Below, one piece after another: positions 55,940 to 64,000 of a stretch of DNA of 64,000 bases. The stretch is taken from positions 1 to 64,000 of the forward strand of contig JBEVCD010000017.1 of the NCBI GenBank assembly GCA_040514265.1, in the 5' to 3' direction. The translations under genes and the position numbers were made by a program. This stretch comes from WYZ-LMO2 sp040514265. GTDB taxonomy: Archaea; Halobacteriota; Archaeoglobi; Archaeoglobales; Archaeoglobaceae. The first letter of the stretch is position 1. Each line of letters begins with the position of its first letter. The notes beneath the pieces were generated by a model, which was not told where the DNA came from, did not search any database, and saw nothing but the letters and a program-made list of their open reading frames with translations.

Positions 55940-58180
55940 TCAAAGCTTTCTGAGTTTTTCAAGTATCAGTTTCTTCTCCGTCCTCGCCACGACCTCCCTT
56001 ATCCTGTGCACAGCATCGGGGTTCGCGGAAATGCTGTCGATCCCTATTTCGACGAGCTTCTCTACGACGTCGGGGTAACTTCCAGCCTGTCCGCAGATCG
56101 ACGTTTTTACGCCGTGCTCTTTGCAGATCCTTATGACCCTCTCGATGAGCTTCATGACAGCCGGGTGTCTCTCGTCGTACAGATGGGCAACGTTCTCGTT
56201 GTTCCTGTCGACGGCTAGCGTGTACTGCGTGAGGTCGTTGGTCCCAAAGCTCACGAAGTCTATCCCCTCCTTGATTATGTCTTCGATTATCAGCGCAGCG
56301 GCTGGGGTTTCGACCATTACGCCGAACTCTATCTTGTCCAGCGGGAGTCCCTCCTCGATCGCTATCCGCCTCGCCCTCCTGACCTCTTCGGCTGATATCA
56401 CGAGGGGCAGCATTATCCCGATGTTCGTGTAACCCTCGTCGACGAGCTTCTTTATAGCCCTGAACTCCGCTCTCAGGTGCTCCTCCTCGACGAGGTCCCT
56501 CCTGATGCCCCTCCAGCCAAGCATCGGGTTCGGCTCCACCGGCTCATCCTCGCCGCCCTCCATGGCTCTGAACTCGTCCGTTGGGGCGTCGAGGGTTCGT
56601 ATCCATACGGGTTTCGGATAGAAGGCTTTAACGACCTTCTTCATCTCCCTGTAGAGGATCTCGACGTACCTGTCGGCTTCTCCATCTCTTATGAACTTCA
56701 TCGGGTGTTTTTCGAGCCCGAGAACCATGTGTTCTATTCTGAACAGCCCGACGCCGTCGGCGTTGGTTTCTCTTGCGACCCTCTCGGCTGCGTCGGGTAT
56801 GGAAAGGTTCACCTTTACCTCTGTAGCCGTTACGAGCGGAGCTGCAGCGACTGTAGCGACCTCTCTCTTCTTTTCTTCAACCCTTCCGAGGTAGACGATA
56901 CCCTTCTCGCCATCGACCGTTACGATCATTCCGTCTCTAAGCTTCTTCGTCGCCTCCTTCGTCCCCACGACTGCCGGAACGCCGAGTTCCCTCGAAACTA
57001 TCGCTGCGTGACACGTCATGCCGCCCTCGTCTGTCACGATGGCAGCCGCCCTCCTCATTGCCGGAACCATGTCTGGCGTTGTCATCGTTGTTACAAGGAT
57101 GTCACCCGGCTCGACTTTCGACAGGTCTTCGAGACCCATTACGATCTTCACTTTTCCCGTCGCAACACCCGGAGATGCGCCGAGACCTCTAAGGATGACT
57201 TCTCCCTCCGCAACCTCCGCCGCCTCAATCTTGCCCTTTATCGTCGTTATCGGTCTCGACTGGACGATGTACACCTTGCCCTTTTCTATCGCCCACTCGA
57301 CGTCCTGCGGTTTGCCGTAGTGCTCCTCTATTATCTCCCCGTATTTTACGAGCTCCTCTATCTCCTCGTCGTTCAGGACTCTCTCCCTAGCCTTCTCCGG
57401 CGGAAGCTCGACCTTCACGGTCTTTCCGTCTTCGCGGGTGATCATGAACTTCTTCTCCGCAACGTTCACCTCGACGAGCTTCCTCTGGTTCCTGTCGTAG
57501 ACGTAGGTGTCCGGCGTAACGGCTCCGCTGACTATAGCTTCGCCCAAGCCAAAGACCGCTTCGATTATGCAGAGCTTTTCCCCCGTAACTGGATGAGACG
57601 TGAACATCACGCCGCTCTTCTCGCTGTTCACCATCTTCTGAACGACGACCGCTATGCTGACATCCTCGTGCCTAAAACCCTGCTGAGCTCTGTAGTAGAT
57701 AGCCCTCGGCGTGAAGAGGCTCGCCCAGCAGGCTTTTACCTTCTCGACGACGTCGTCTTCACCAATTACGTTGAGGTAAGTTTCCTGTTGCCCCGCGAAG
57801 CTTGCTTCGGGGAGGTCTTCAGCCGTAGCCGAACTTCTGACAGCTACGTAAACCTCGCCCTCTTCGCACATCTTTCTGTAAGCCTGCCTGATCTCATCTT
57901 CTATGTCCTTAGGAATCTCCGCGGACATTATCATCTCCCTTATCTTCCTCGAAACCTCGTTCAGCTCATCCGTGTTCTCTACGTTGGCGGAGTCTAAGAG
58001 AGGGTATATCTTTTCGGCGAGACCCGTCCGCTTGATGAAGTCTCTGAAAGTTCTGGCATCGACGACGAAGCCTTCCGGAACCGGCAGACCTATTCTGAGC
58101 ATCTCTCCCAAGTTGGCAGCCTTTCCGCCGACAATTGGGACGTCGTCTTTGTCCACCTCTTCAAGCCACAGGACCGGCAA
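55940..58180 (-). CDS. ppsA: Phosphoenolpyruvate synthase
   Basis: PpsA converts pyruvate and ATP to PEP, AMP and phosphate for gluconeogenesis. The 746-residue protein has the N-terminal ATP-binding domain (VGGKAANLGEMLRIGLPVPEG, RSSATAEDLPEASFAGQQETYLN), the phospho-histidine swivel GGMTCHAAIVSRELGVPAVVG and a C-terminal PEP-binding barrel with EFGVMVETPAAALI and SFGTNDLTQYTLAVDRNN. It ends with the catalytic cysteine in SICGQAGSYPDV. Confidence 0.95.
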   Translation of the reverse strand: MPVLWLEEVDKDDVPIVGGKAANLGEMLRIGLPVPEGFVVDARTFRDFIKRTGLAEKIYPLLDSANVENTDELNEVSRKIREMIMSAEIPKDIEDEIRQAYRKMCEEGEVYVAVRSSATAEDLPEASFAGQQETYLNVIGEDDVVEKVKACWASLFTPRAIYYRAQQGFRHEDVSIAVVVQKMVNSEKSGVMFTSHPVTGEKLCIIEAVFGLGEAIVSGAVTPDTYVYDRNQRKLVEVNVAEKKFMITREDGKTVKVELPPEKARERVLNDEEIEELVKYGEIIEEHYGKPQDVEWAIEKGKVYIVQSRPITTIKGKIEAAEVAEGEVILRGLGASPGVATGKVKIVMGLEDLSKVEPGDILVTTMTTPDMVPAMRRAAAIVTDEGGMTCHAAIVSRELGVPAVVGTKEATKKLRDGMIVTVDGEKGIVYLGRVEEKKREVATVAAAPLVTATEVKVNLSIPDAAERVARETNADGVGLFRIEHMVLGLEKHPMKFIRDGEADRYVEILYREMKKVVKAFYPKPVWIRTLDAPTDEFRAMEGGEDEPVEPNPMLGWRGIRRDLVEEEHLRAEFRAIKKLVDEGYTNIGIMLPLVISAEEVRRARRIAIEEGLPLDKIEFGVMVETPAAALIIEDIIKEGIDFVSFGTNDLTQYTLAVDRNNENVAHLYDERHPAVMKLIERVIRICKEHGVKTSICGQAGSYPDVVEKLVEIGIDSISANPDAVHRIREVVARTEKKLILEKLRKL

Positions 58181-58213
58181 GCTACCACCTCCTATACGCG
58201 TCGGTCGAAAAAA

Positions 58214-59578
58214 TTAAAAGGTTACTATTCCGCCAAGATACAGGAAGTAGACGGCAAATACGGCAGCGAGAATCCAGAGCAGCGGGTGCACTTCTCTGGC
58301 TCTGCCCGCAAACAGTTTAAGGGCGCAGTAGCTTATGAATCCCACGCCGATACCGTCGGCTATGCTATAGGTGAAGGGTATCGTTGCGATGACGAAGAAA
58401 GCTGGCAGAGCTTCTGTCACGTCGTCAAACTCGATGTTTCTTATTACGCTCATCATCAGGAAGCCGACGAGTATCAGCGCCGGAGCAGTTGCGCAGCTCG
58501 GGATTATCTCGGCTATCGGCGAGACGAAGAGCCCCACGATTAAGAAGAGAGCTCCGACGACGAGTGCAACCATGCCTGTTCTGCCGCCCTCCTCTATACC
58601 GGCTGCGGACTCGATGTAAGTGGTGACGGTCGAGGTTCCAAGGATCGCTCCAACAGTGGTCCCGAAGGCGTCGGTGAGCAGTATCTTTTCGGAGTCCGGT
58701 ATTCTACCCTCTTCGTCTATAAAACCCGCCTTCGCACTCAGTCCGGTTACCGTTCCGAGGGTGTCGAAGAAGTCGACCATGAAGAACGCGAAGATCACTC
58801 CGATTGCCCCGACGTTTATCAATCCGACGAAGTCGAGCTGTAGGAACGTGTGCTCCAGCACGGGAAGCGAGACGAGCTTTTCTGGCTTGGGCGCTATGCC
58901 GATCGCTACAGCCAGCACCGTGGTGACGATAATGGATATCAGCAGAGCACCGGGTATTCTCCGAACCATCAGAGCTGCTGCTATCAAAACCCCTAGAAGA
59001 GCCAGCCAGAAGTCGGGTTTCGTGAAGAAGGCTGTGTTTAGGGTTGGAAGCCAGTCTGCTGGGTTCAGAAGTCCCGGAACACTCGCTTCGGGGTTCGTCA
59101 CGCTTGCCGTTACGAAGCCGGCACTCTTCAGACCTATGAGTGTCAGAAATAGTCCGATGCCCGCTCCTATAGCGTACTTCTGCGAGTTTGGAATGGCGTT
59201 GATGACGGCTGTCCTCACCTTGGTGACGCTCAGGATTATAAATATGATTCCCTCAACGAACACTGCCGCCAGGGCTACGCGCCAGTCGTATCCCATGCCG
59301 AGGCAGACGCCGTAGGTGAAGTAGGCGTTCAGCCCCATTCCCGGCGCGAGGGCGAAAGGTTTCTTCGCGTAGAGCCCCATTATTATCGTCGCTATACCAG
59401 CTGACAACGCCGTAGCCGTAACCAGAGACGGTATCGCCTCCTTCCCTATCGCGTCGCTCAGAATCGCTGGGTTTACGAAGATTATGTACGCCATAGTCAT
59501 GAACGTCGTCAGCCCAGCTAGAAATTCCCTCCGCAGATCCGTGCCGTACTTCTCGAACTCGAAGTAGGATGCGAACAT
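58214..59578 (-). CDS. NCS2 family purine permease (AzgA-like)
   Basis: The 454-residue transporter has about 12-14 helices and the AzgA hallmarks DLRREFLAGLTTFMTMAYIIFVNP, APGMGLNAYFTYGVC, FFMVDFFDTLGTVTGL and ESAAGIEEGGRTG. Related proteins import adenine, guanine or hypoxanthine by proton symport. ATG 59578 lies 25 bp from a TATA box that covers the upstream in-frame ATG 59611, so the shorter protein is preferred. It may feed the ade/phosphoribosyltransferase salvage operon. Confidence 0.92.
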   Translation of the reverse strand: MFASYFEFEKYGTDLRREFLAGLTTFMTMAYIIFVNPAILSDAIGKEAIPSLVTATALSAGIATIIMGLYAKKPFALAPGMGLNAYFTYGVCLGMGYDWRVALAAVFVEGIIFIILSVTKVRTAVINAIPNSQKYAIGAGIGLFLTLIGLKSAGFVTASVTNPEASVPGLLNPADWLPTLNTAFFTKPDFWLALLGVLIAAALMVRRIPGALLISIIVTTVLAVAIGIAPKPEKLVSLPVLEHTFLQLDFVGLINVGAIGVIFAFFMVDFFDTLGTVTGLSAKAGFIDEEGRIPDSEKILLTDAFGTTVGAILGTSTVTTYIESAAGIEEGGRTGMVALVVGALFLIVGLFVSPIAEIIPSCATAPALILVGFLMMSVIRNIEFDDVTEALPAFFVIATIPFTYSIADGIGVGFISYCALKLFAGRAREVHPLLWILAAVFAVYFLYLGGIVTF

Positions 59579-59598
59579 AGCGGCACGAAACTTGTAAA

Positions 59599-59608
59599 CT
59601 ATATATGT
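59599..59608 (-). promoter_or_regulatory. TATA-like box for the NCS2 permease
   Basis: ACATATATAG on the minus strand is centred 25 bp before ATG 59578. Confidence 0.6.
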
Positions 59609-59740
59609 CATTCGATGAAAGTTCCTTGGACTGTGCCAAATAATTGAGCACTCAAAATGAAACTTCTCGGGCTGTAATGCATATTGAAGGGTCGCCAGGA
59701 TACTTTCGGAGATTCATCTCACCGGAGCATTTAAGAAAAA

Positions 59741-59750
59741 GATTTTTAAG
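59741..59750 (+). promoter_or_regulatory. TATA-like box for tRNA-Lys
   Basis: GATTTTTAAG is centred about 28 bp before the first base of the tRNA at 59774. Confidence 0.55.
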
Positions 59751-59773
59751 TCCACTCCGGATTAATCCTCTGA

Positions 59774-59847
59774 GGGCTCGTAGCTCAGCCAGGTAGAGCG
59801 ACGGGCTTTTAACCCGTCGGTCGCGGGTTCAAATCCCGTCGAGCCCG
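59774..59847 (+). tRNA. tRNA-Lys (anticodon TTT)
   Basis: The acceptor stem pairs GGGCTCG with CGAGCCC, followed by discriminator G. The anticodon stem ACGGG/CCCGT encloses CTTTTAA, so the anticodon is TTT for lysine. The T arm is GCGGG-TTCAAAT-CCCGT. It has no intron and no encoded CCA. It lies convergent with valS, six bases away. Confidence 0.94.
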
Positions 59848-59852
59848 CTTCC

Positions 59853-62423
59853 TTAAATTTCGACGAAAACCACGCTGTTGTCGGTCTTAACGATCTCCAC
59901 TTTCCTCCCGGCTATGCTCATCTCGACGACGAAGTCGAACCACTCCGCCTTAAGCTCCAGGTTCTCGCCGTTTACGCTAACCGTCAGCGACCCGCTCTCG
60001 TAAAATTTTCGGAGCTCGTCGTTTCCGAGCTCGGAAACGATCTTAACTATCTCTTTCGCCTTCTCCCTGAACATCGGTCCCACGATCGCGAACTTCGGCT
60101 TCGCCGCCACCACCTTAACCTCGACGTGCGGCTCCTCTTTAACGAGTTCGACCTCGGCGTTGGTAGCTCCGGCTATGTCCCTCACGTCGAAGTCGAGTTT
60201 GGAGTAAACGACCACCTTACCCAGCGGCGCGTTGAGAGCCAAACCCCTGTCGTGCTTCAACTTCCTTATCTCGGCGACTATCTTCTTTATCTCCTCTCCC
60301 TTAAGCTCGGCTTCCTCGCTTATCAGACTCTCCTCGACCTCCGGATACCGCTGCAAGTGCACGCTCCCCTCGTTGAGCTGATTCCAGCACTCTTCGGCGA
60401 GGAAAGGTGTGAATGGAGCCAGCATCTTCGTCAGCGCTTCGTGGACGTATCTGAGCGCGTATCTCGCTCCCCTCTTCTCCTCCTCGGTTCCGGAGTATAG
60501 TCTGTTCTTAACGAGTTCGATGTAGTTGTCCGCGAACTCGTACCAGGCGAAGCTCCTTATAGCTTTGATAGCCTCGTCGAACCTGTAGTTCTCCATGTGC
60601 TTTCTGACTTCGGCGATCAGTCTGTTCAGTTTCGACAGTATCCAGCGGTCAGCGTCTCTCAGATAGGCTCTGTCCTCCTCGTTCACGTTCTTCGCGTGCA
60701 TCGCGACGAAGTTCGTTATGCTCCAGAACTTCTGCTGAAACCTCGAAGCCGCTATGACTTCTCTCCAGCTGAAGATGACGTCTTCGCCTATCACGCCGCT
60801 CGCCGCCCAGAGACGGAGCGCGTCGGCTCCGTACTTCTCTATTACATCCTCCGGCAGTATGACGTTGCCCAGACTCTTGCTCATCTTCCTGCCGTCTTCG
60901 CCGAAGACCATCCCGTTTATCACGATCTCGTGCCACGGTATCTCGTTCACGAGGGCTATAGAGCGGAGTATCGTGTAGAAAGCCCACGTGCGGATTATGT
61001 CGTGCCCCTGCGGGCGGAGGTGCGTTGGATACTCTCTGAGCGACGGCCAGCCGCATATTACGAGTGGCGTTATGCTTGAGTCCATCCAGGTGTCGAGGAC
61101 GTCCTCCTCCCCTTTAAACTCGGTCGATCCGCACTTCGGACAGGGCTCGGGCGGGTCTTGCTGCGTGGGATCGACGGGCAGCCACTCCTCCTTCGCGACT
61201 ATCGTTTCCCCGCAGTTCTTGCAGTACCAAACCGGTATCGGCGTGGCGAATATGCGCTGCCTGCTTATAACCCAGTCCCACTCCATCGACTCCACCCAGC
61301 TTTCGAGCCTCGCGAGCATGTGCTCGGGAACCCACTTTATCCTGCGAGCCGCTTCGAGAACCTTCTCCTTGTCCACCCTCACGAACCACTGCTCCTCGGG
61401 AACTATCTCCACCGGCGTTTTACAGCGCCAGCAGACGCCGACGTTGTGCTCGACCTCTTCCTGCTTCAGAAGTTTGCCCTCGGCAGCTAAATCTTCCAGA
61501 ATCTTCTCCCTCGCCTCCCTTATCGTCAGCCCCGCGTACTTTCCAGCCTTCTCGTTCAGCGTGCCATCCCTGTTGACTATGTCTACGAGCTCAAGCTTGT
61601 GCTTCTTCCACCACCTGACGTCCTGCCTGTCGCCGAACGTGCAGATCATGACTATGCCCGTGCCGTAACCCGGATCGACCTCTTCGTCAGCCAGTATCTC
61701 CACCTCGCGATCGGTCGTCGGAACTCTGACCTTCCTGCCTACCAGATGCTTGTAGCGTTCGTCTTCGGGGTGAACAGCCAAGGCGACGCAAGCCGGGATT
61801 AGCTCGGGTCTCGTGGTCGCTATTACGACGTCCTCGTCGAACTTTATGTAGTTCAGCTTTGTCTTCTCCTTCCGGTACTCTATCTCCGCGAGGGCTATCG
61901 TCGTCTCGCACCTCGGGCAGAGGATGACCGGATGATAGCCGCGGTAAATCCAGCCATCCCTGTACATCCTTACGAAGCTCAGCTGCGTCTTCGAGTAGTA
62001 CTCGGGATACATCGTGATGTACTCCTTGCTCCAGTCTATGCTGAAGCCCAAACGCCTCGCAGTCCTGCGCATCGCCTCTATGTTTTTCACCGTGAACTCG
62101 ACGCAGAGTCGTCTGAACTCCTCGCGGGGGACGTCCTTCTTCCTTATACCGTAGGTCTCCTCAACCTTGACCTCCGTCGGCAGCCCGTGGCAGTCCCAGC
62201 CTTGGGGAAACATGACTTCGTAGCCGTTCATCCTCTTGTATCTCGCTATGAAGTCGATTATGCACCAGTTGAGGGCGTGTCCGAGGTGGAAGGACCCGGT
62301 AGGATACGGAGGGGGAGTGTCGATTATGTAGTGCGGCTTCTTCGAGTTCCAGTCGAAGTAGTACATCTCATCGCTCCAGAGCTTCAGCCACTTCTCCTCG
62401 ACGGCTTTAGCGTCGTACCTCAC
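59853..62423 (-). CDS. valS: Valyl-tRNA synthetase
   Basis: A class I synthetase of 856 residues that charges tRNA-Val. It has the HIGH region PPPYPTGSFHLGHALNWCIID at residues 38-58, a CP1 editing domain, cysteine pairs typical of zinc binding (CPRCETT, CWRCKTPV, CKNCGE, CPKCGS), and the KMSKS motif in EDGRKMSKSLGNVILPEDV. The C-terminal anticodon-binding helices end in a small beta-domain. It follows pheS with one base between, so they are cotranscribed. Confidence 0.96.
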   Translation of the reverse strand: MRYDAKAVEEKWLKLWSDEMYYFDWNSKKPHYIIDTPPPYPTGSFHLGHALNWCIIDFIARYKRMNGYEVMFPQGWDCHGLPTEVKVEETYGIRKKDVPREEFRRLCVEFTVKNIEAMRRTARRLGFSIDWSKEYITMYPEYYSKTQLSFVRMYRDGWIYRGYHPVILCPRCETTIALAEIEYRKEKTKLNYIKFDEDVVIATTRPELIPACVALAVHPEDERYKHLVGRKVRVPTTDREVEILADEEVDPGYGTGIVMICTFGDRQDVRWWKKHKLELVDIVNRDGTLNEKAGKYAGLTIREAREKILEDLAAEGKLLKQEEVEHNVGVCWRCKTPVEIVPEEQWFVRVDKEKVLEAARRIKWVPEHMLARLESWVESMEWDWVISRQRIFATPIPVWYCKNCGETIVAKEEWLPVDPTQQDPPEPCPKCGSTEFKGEEDVLDTWMDSSITPLVICGWPSLREYPTHLRPQGHDIIRTWAFYTILRSIALVNEIPWHEIVINGMVFGEDGRKMSKSLGNVILPEDVIEKYGADALRLWAASGVIGEDVIFSWREVIAASRFQQKFWSITNFVAMHAKNVNEEDRAYLRDADRWILSKLNRLIAEVRKHMENYRFDEAIKAIRSFAWYEFADNYIELVKNRLYSGTEEEKRGARYALRYVHEALTKMLAPFTPFLAEECWNQLNEGSVHLQRYPEVEESLISEEAELKGEEIKKIVAEIRKLKHDRGLALNAPLGKVVVYSKLDFDVRDIAGATNAEVELVKEEPHVEVKVVAAKPKFAIVGPMFREKAKEIVKIVSELGNDELRKFYESGSLTVSVNGENLELKAEWFDFVVEMSIAGRKVEIVKTDNSVVFVEI

Positions 62424-62424
62424 G

Positions 62425-63834
62425 CTACCACCTCGCCGGCATGTTCCGTAACCAGCCTATGTCGGGCAGATAAAGCCTCCTGAGATCCTTCAATCCGAGC
62501 TTCAGCATCGCAAGCCTCCCTATTCCCAGCCCCCACGCGAGGACCTTTCCCCTTATCCCGAGGGGTTCCGTCACCTCCTTCCTGAAAACTCCCGCACCGC
62601 CGAGCTCTATCCAGCCGAGCCCCTCGACGTAGACTTCCGGCTCAACACTGGGCTCCGTGTACGGGAAATATCCTGGGCGGAAGCGAACGTCCTCGAAGCC
62701 CATCTTCTCGAAGAACTCCTTGAGCAGCCCGAGGAGGTGCCTGAAACCGACGTTCTCGTCGAGCACGACACCTTCGAGCTGATCGAACTCCGGGAGGTGT
62801 GTGGCGTCTATAGCTTCCCTTCTGTAAACGCGGTCGATGCAGAAAGCCTTCTGAGGTGGGTTCGGATTTTCAGCGAGGTAGCGTATCGTTATAGCCGTTG
62901 TGTGCGTTCGGAGCACGAGCTGCTGGGCTTTCCTGAGATCCCACCTACCGCCCCAGCCCGTGCTGCCCGTGATCCAGCCGTTCTCGTGCGTTAGCTTAAC
63001 CCTCTCGACCACTTCGCCCCCAAGCTCCACGTAGCGGTCCAAGTAAAACGTGTCCTGCATGTCTCTGGCTGGGTGATCCTGAGGCTGAAACAGGGCGTCG
63101 AAGTTCCAGAAAGCCGGCTGGACGTAGTGACCCTTTATCTCCTTAAATCCCATTTCGAGGAATATCTTCCTGCACTCGTTTATTATGCGCTCGTAGGGAT
63201 GAATTTTACCTCCGAAAACCTCTCTCGCCGGTACACTGACGTCGTAGGGCACGAACCTGACGTTCCTCCAGCTGCCGCTTATGAGCATTTCTGGAGTGAG
63301 GTCCGTCACCGCCTCCTCTACCTCCGGCTTCGCGACGACTTCGACGACGTAGTCCTTTACTTCCTCTATCTCCACGAGTTTTCTCCTCCTCAGCACGTCG
63401 AGAATTTTTCCGTCTACCTCTCTGCCCTCCTTCACAGCCCTCAGCGCCTCTCTCTCCGGAAACTCGGGTTTTGAAACCAGTATTACCCTCCCGTTCTTAA
63501 CCTCGACAGCCCCCTTCCTGCGGAGCCATCCGAGGGCTATCTGAAACTCTTCGCCCATAGCTCTTCTAAGGGCCTCTATACTGTTCTCGCGTTCGAGCAG
63601 CTTCAGTAACCTCTCTTCCGGGAGACCCTCGCGGAGGTACCTTTCGCCCTCTTCAGTTAGCCTGACGATTTTCCTCGTAACCTCGTGCAGCCTCACGTAG
63701 CCCTTTTGCTGCAGGAGCATCGCAGCCTTCATAGCTGCGTCGACGCTCAAGCCGGTTATCCTCGCAGCCTCGTCGAGCGGATATCTGGAAACGCTTAGCG
63801 GCTTGATGAACCTGACCTCGAGGGGTGAAAGCAT
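62425..63834 (-). CDS. pheS: Phenylalanyl-tRNA synthetase, alpha subunit
   Basis: The catalytic class II subunit of the heterotetrameric enzyme, 469 residues. The N-terminal 160 residues are winged-helix-like. The catalytic domain has VQPAFWNFDALFQPQDHPARDMQDTFY, split here by motif 2 elements such as CIDRVYRREAIDATHLPEFDQLEG, and motif 3 GLGIGRLAMLKLGL. The beta subunit is not in the window. ATG 63834 lies 25 bp from a TATA box set inside an inverted repeat. Confidence 0.95.
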   Translation of the reverse strand: MLSPLEVRFIKPLSVSRYPLDEAARITGLSVDAAMKAAMLLQQKGYVRLHEVTRKIVRLTEEGERYLREGLPEERLLKLLERENSIEALRRAMGEEFQIALGWLRRKGAVEVKNGRVILVSKPEFPEREALRAVKEGREVDGKILDVLRRRKLVEIEEVKDYVVEVVAKPEVEEAVTDLTPEMLISGSWRNVRFVPYDVSVPAREVFGGKIHPYERIINECRKIFLEMGFKEIKGHYVQPAFWNFDALFQPQDHPARDMQDTFYLDRYVELGGEVVERVKLTHENGWITGSTGWGGRWDLRKAQQLVLRTHTTAITIRYLAENPNPPQKAFCIDRVYRREAIDATHLPEFDQLEGVVLDENVGFRHLLGLLKEFFEKMGFEDVRFRPGYFPYTEPSVEPEVYVEGLGWIELGGAGVFRKEVTEPLGIRGKVLAWGLGIGRLAMLKLGLKDLRRLYLPDIGWLRNMPARW

Positions 63835-63844
63835 AGAGTTCTGC

Positions 63845-63872
63845 CGGGGAAACGTTTTTAAAATGTTCCCCG
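63845..63872. promoter_or_regulatory. Palindrome enclosing the pheS TATA box
   Basis: CGGGGAA (63845-63851) and TTCCCCG (63866-63872) are perfect 7-bp inverted arms. The 14 bases between them hold the TATA-like element TTTTTAAAA, centred 25 bp before the pheS ATG at 63834. Binding of a dimer here would block or place the transcription machinery. Confidence 0.45.
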
Positions 63873-63903
63873 ACGAAAAATAACGATTAATTCTGGTGTC
63901 GGT

Positions 63904-64000
63904 ATGTGGGAGAGTGCGTTCGAGCTAGTTGAAAGGCTCAAGAGCGGAGAGCTGAGAGTCGAAGAAGTTGTCGATTACTGCTTCGAGAGGATAGAAAAGC
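63904..64000 (+). CDS. gatA: Partial gene, probably glutamyl-tRNA(Gln) amidotransferase subunit A
   Basis: Only the first 32 codons are inside the window: MWESAFELVERLKSGELRV followed by EEVVDYCFERIEK. The pattern L-K-S-G-E-L plus EEVVxxxxERIE is typical of the N-terminus of GatA, which amidates misacylated tRNAs. A neighbouring pheS and valS would fit a tRNA-charging locus. The fragment is too short for certainty. Confidence 0.5.
   Translation, partial: MWESAFELVERLKSGELRVEEVVDYCFERIEK

Noticed and set aside
56477..57997. A 506-codon open frame antisense to ppsA
   Set aside because: It is rich in leucine, arginine, histidine and tyrosine in the pattern expected when a codon-biased gene is read backwards, has no recognisable domain, and lies wholly inside a certain gene.
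59579..59773. Possible structured RNA or riboswitch upstream of the NCS2 purine permease
   Set aside because: No purine-riboswitch core was recognisable, and the permease promoter lies 25 bp from its start codon, leaving no leader for a riboswitch.
1..64000. CRISPR arrays or intact insertion sequences
   Set aside because: No regularly spaced repeats of 24-37 bases and no intact transposase were seen on reading. Only the transposase fragment at 128-373 was found.

Overview
The window is a gene-dense stretch of a hyperthermophilic euryarchaeal chromosome, most likely from the order Archaeoglobales (Archaeoglobus, Ferroglobus or Geoglobus type). This follows from archaeal ribosomal proteins, RNA polymerase subunits, MCM, aIF2-alpha, Nop10 and Rpp30 found together with tetrahydromethanopterin and methanofuran enzymes (MfnB, an Ftr paralogue), a tetraether lipid synthase, a multi-DUF22 protein, an indolepyruvate ferredoxin oxidoreductase and a membrane respiratory complex of the DsrMKJOP/Hme kind. 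The genus cannot be settled from sequence reading alone. Many starts lie 24-28 bp downstream of the centre of a TATA-like box, which points to widespread leaderless transcription. I used that spacing to choose several start codons.

Layout. 1-494 holds a decayed transposase. 495-4094 is a classical archaeal operon (eL18, uL13, uS9, RpoN, tRNA-Pro, RpoK, enolase, uS2), followed by mfnB. 4826-10487 carries a double PhoU/TrkA-C protein, an Ftr paralogue, the tes-nadM-ogt operon and the Rpp30/COG1325 RNase P-exosome pair. 10549-14170 has a thiolase, a second NMN adenylyltransferase and iorA. 14171-15478 is a gene graveyard with remains of a DUF389 membrane protein and an octaheme HAO-type cytochrome. 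15479-20101 is an accessory block: a triple-DUF22 protein, an AF1577-like radical SAM enzyme, an RHH regulator, a 56-residue small ORF and a TauE/DUF1634 exporter.

20197-31645 returns to housekeeping: eS6, MCM with a P-loop-dead RecA/KaiC-like neighbour, Cgi121 of KEOPS, archaeal shikimate kinase, an M20 deacylase, a PAC2 protein, Nop10, aIF2-alpha and PyrK. 31767-36074 contains a UbiA-type prenyltransferase, a three-gene KaiC/Roadblock/unknown module and a geranylgeranyl-reductase-like flavoprotein. 36095-49972 holds an M20 peptidase, SAM synthetase, a phosphoribosyltransferase, adenine deaminase, a primase-like protein, a GlpA-like flavoprotein pair, a four-PAS sensor without a kinase domain, a DapL-like aminotransferase, DUF531, KptA and an acidic zinc-ribbon protein.

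50048-54934 (minus strand) encodes a respiratory complex: an NrfD-type quinone protein, a Tat-exported four-cluster ferredoxin, three small multiheme cytochromes and a fused cytochrome b/HdrD protein. The window closes with a metallo-beta-lactamase-fold protein, PEP synthase, an NCS2 purine permease, tRNA-Lys, valS, pheS and the start of what looks like gatA.

The most interesting places for novelty are the KaiC/Roadblock/FIST-like module (32671-35028), the DsrMK-type fusion complex with extra cytochromes (50048-54934), the radical SAM/RHH/small-ORF/TauE neighbourhood (16802-20101), the thioredoxin-HEAT fusion (22171-23022), a leaderless 23-residue lysine/tyrosine-rich microprotein (41751-41822), and the RpoN gene whose last codons and stop are supplied by tRNA-Pro.
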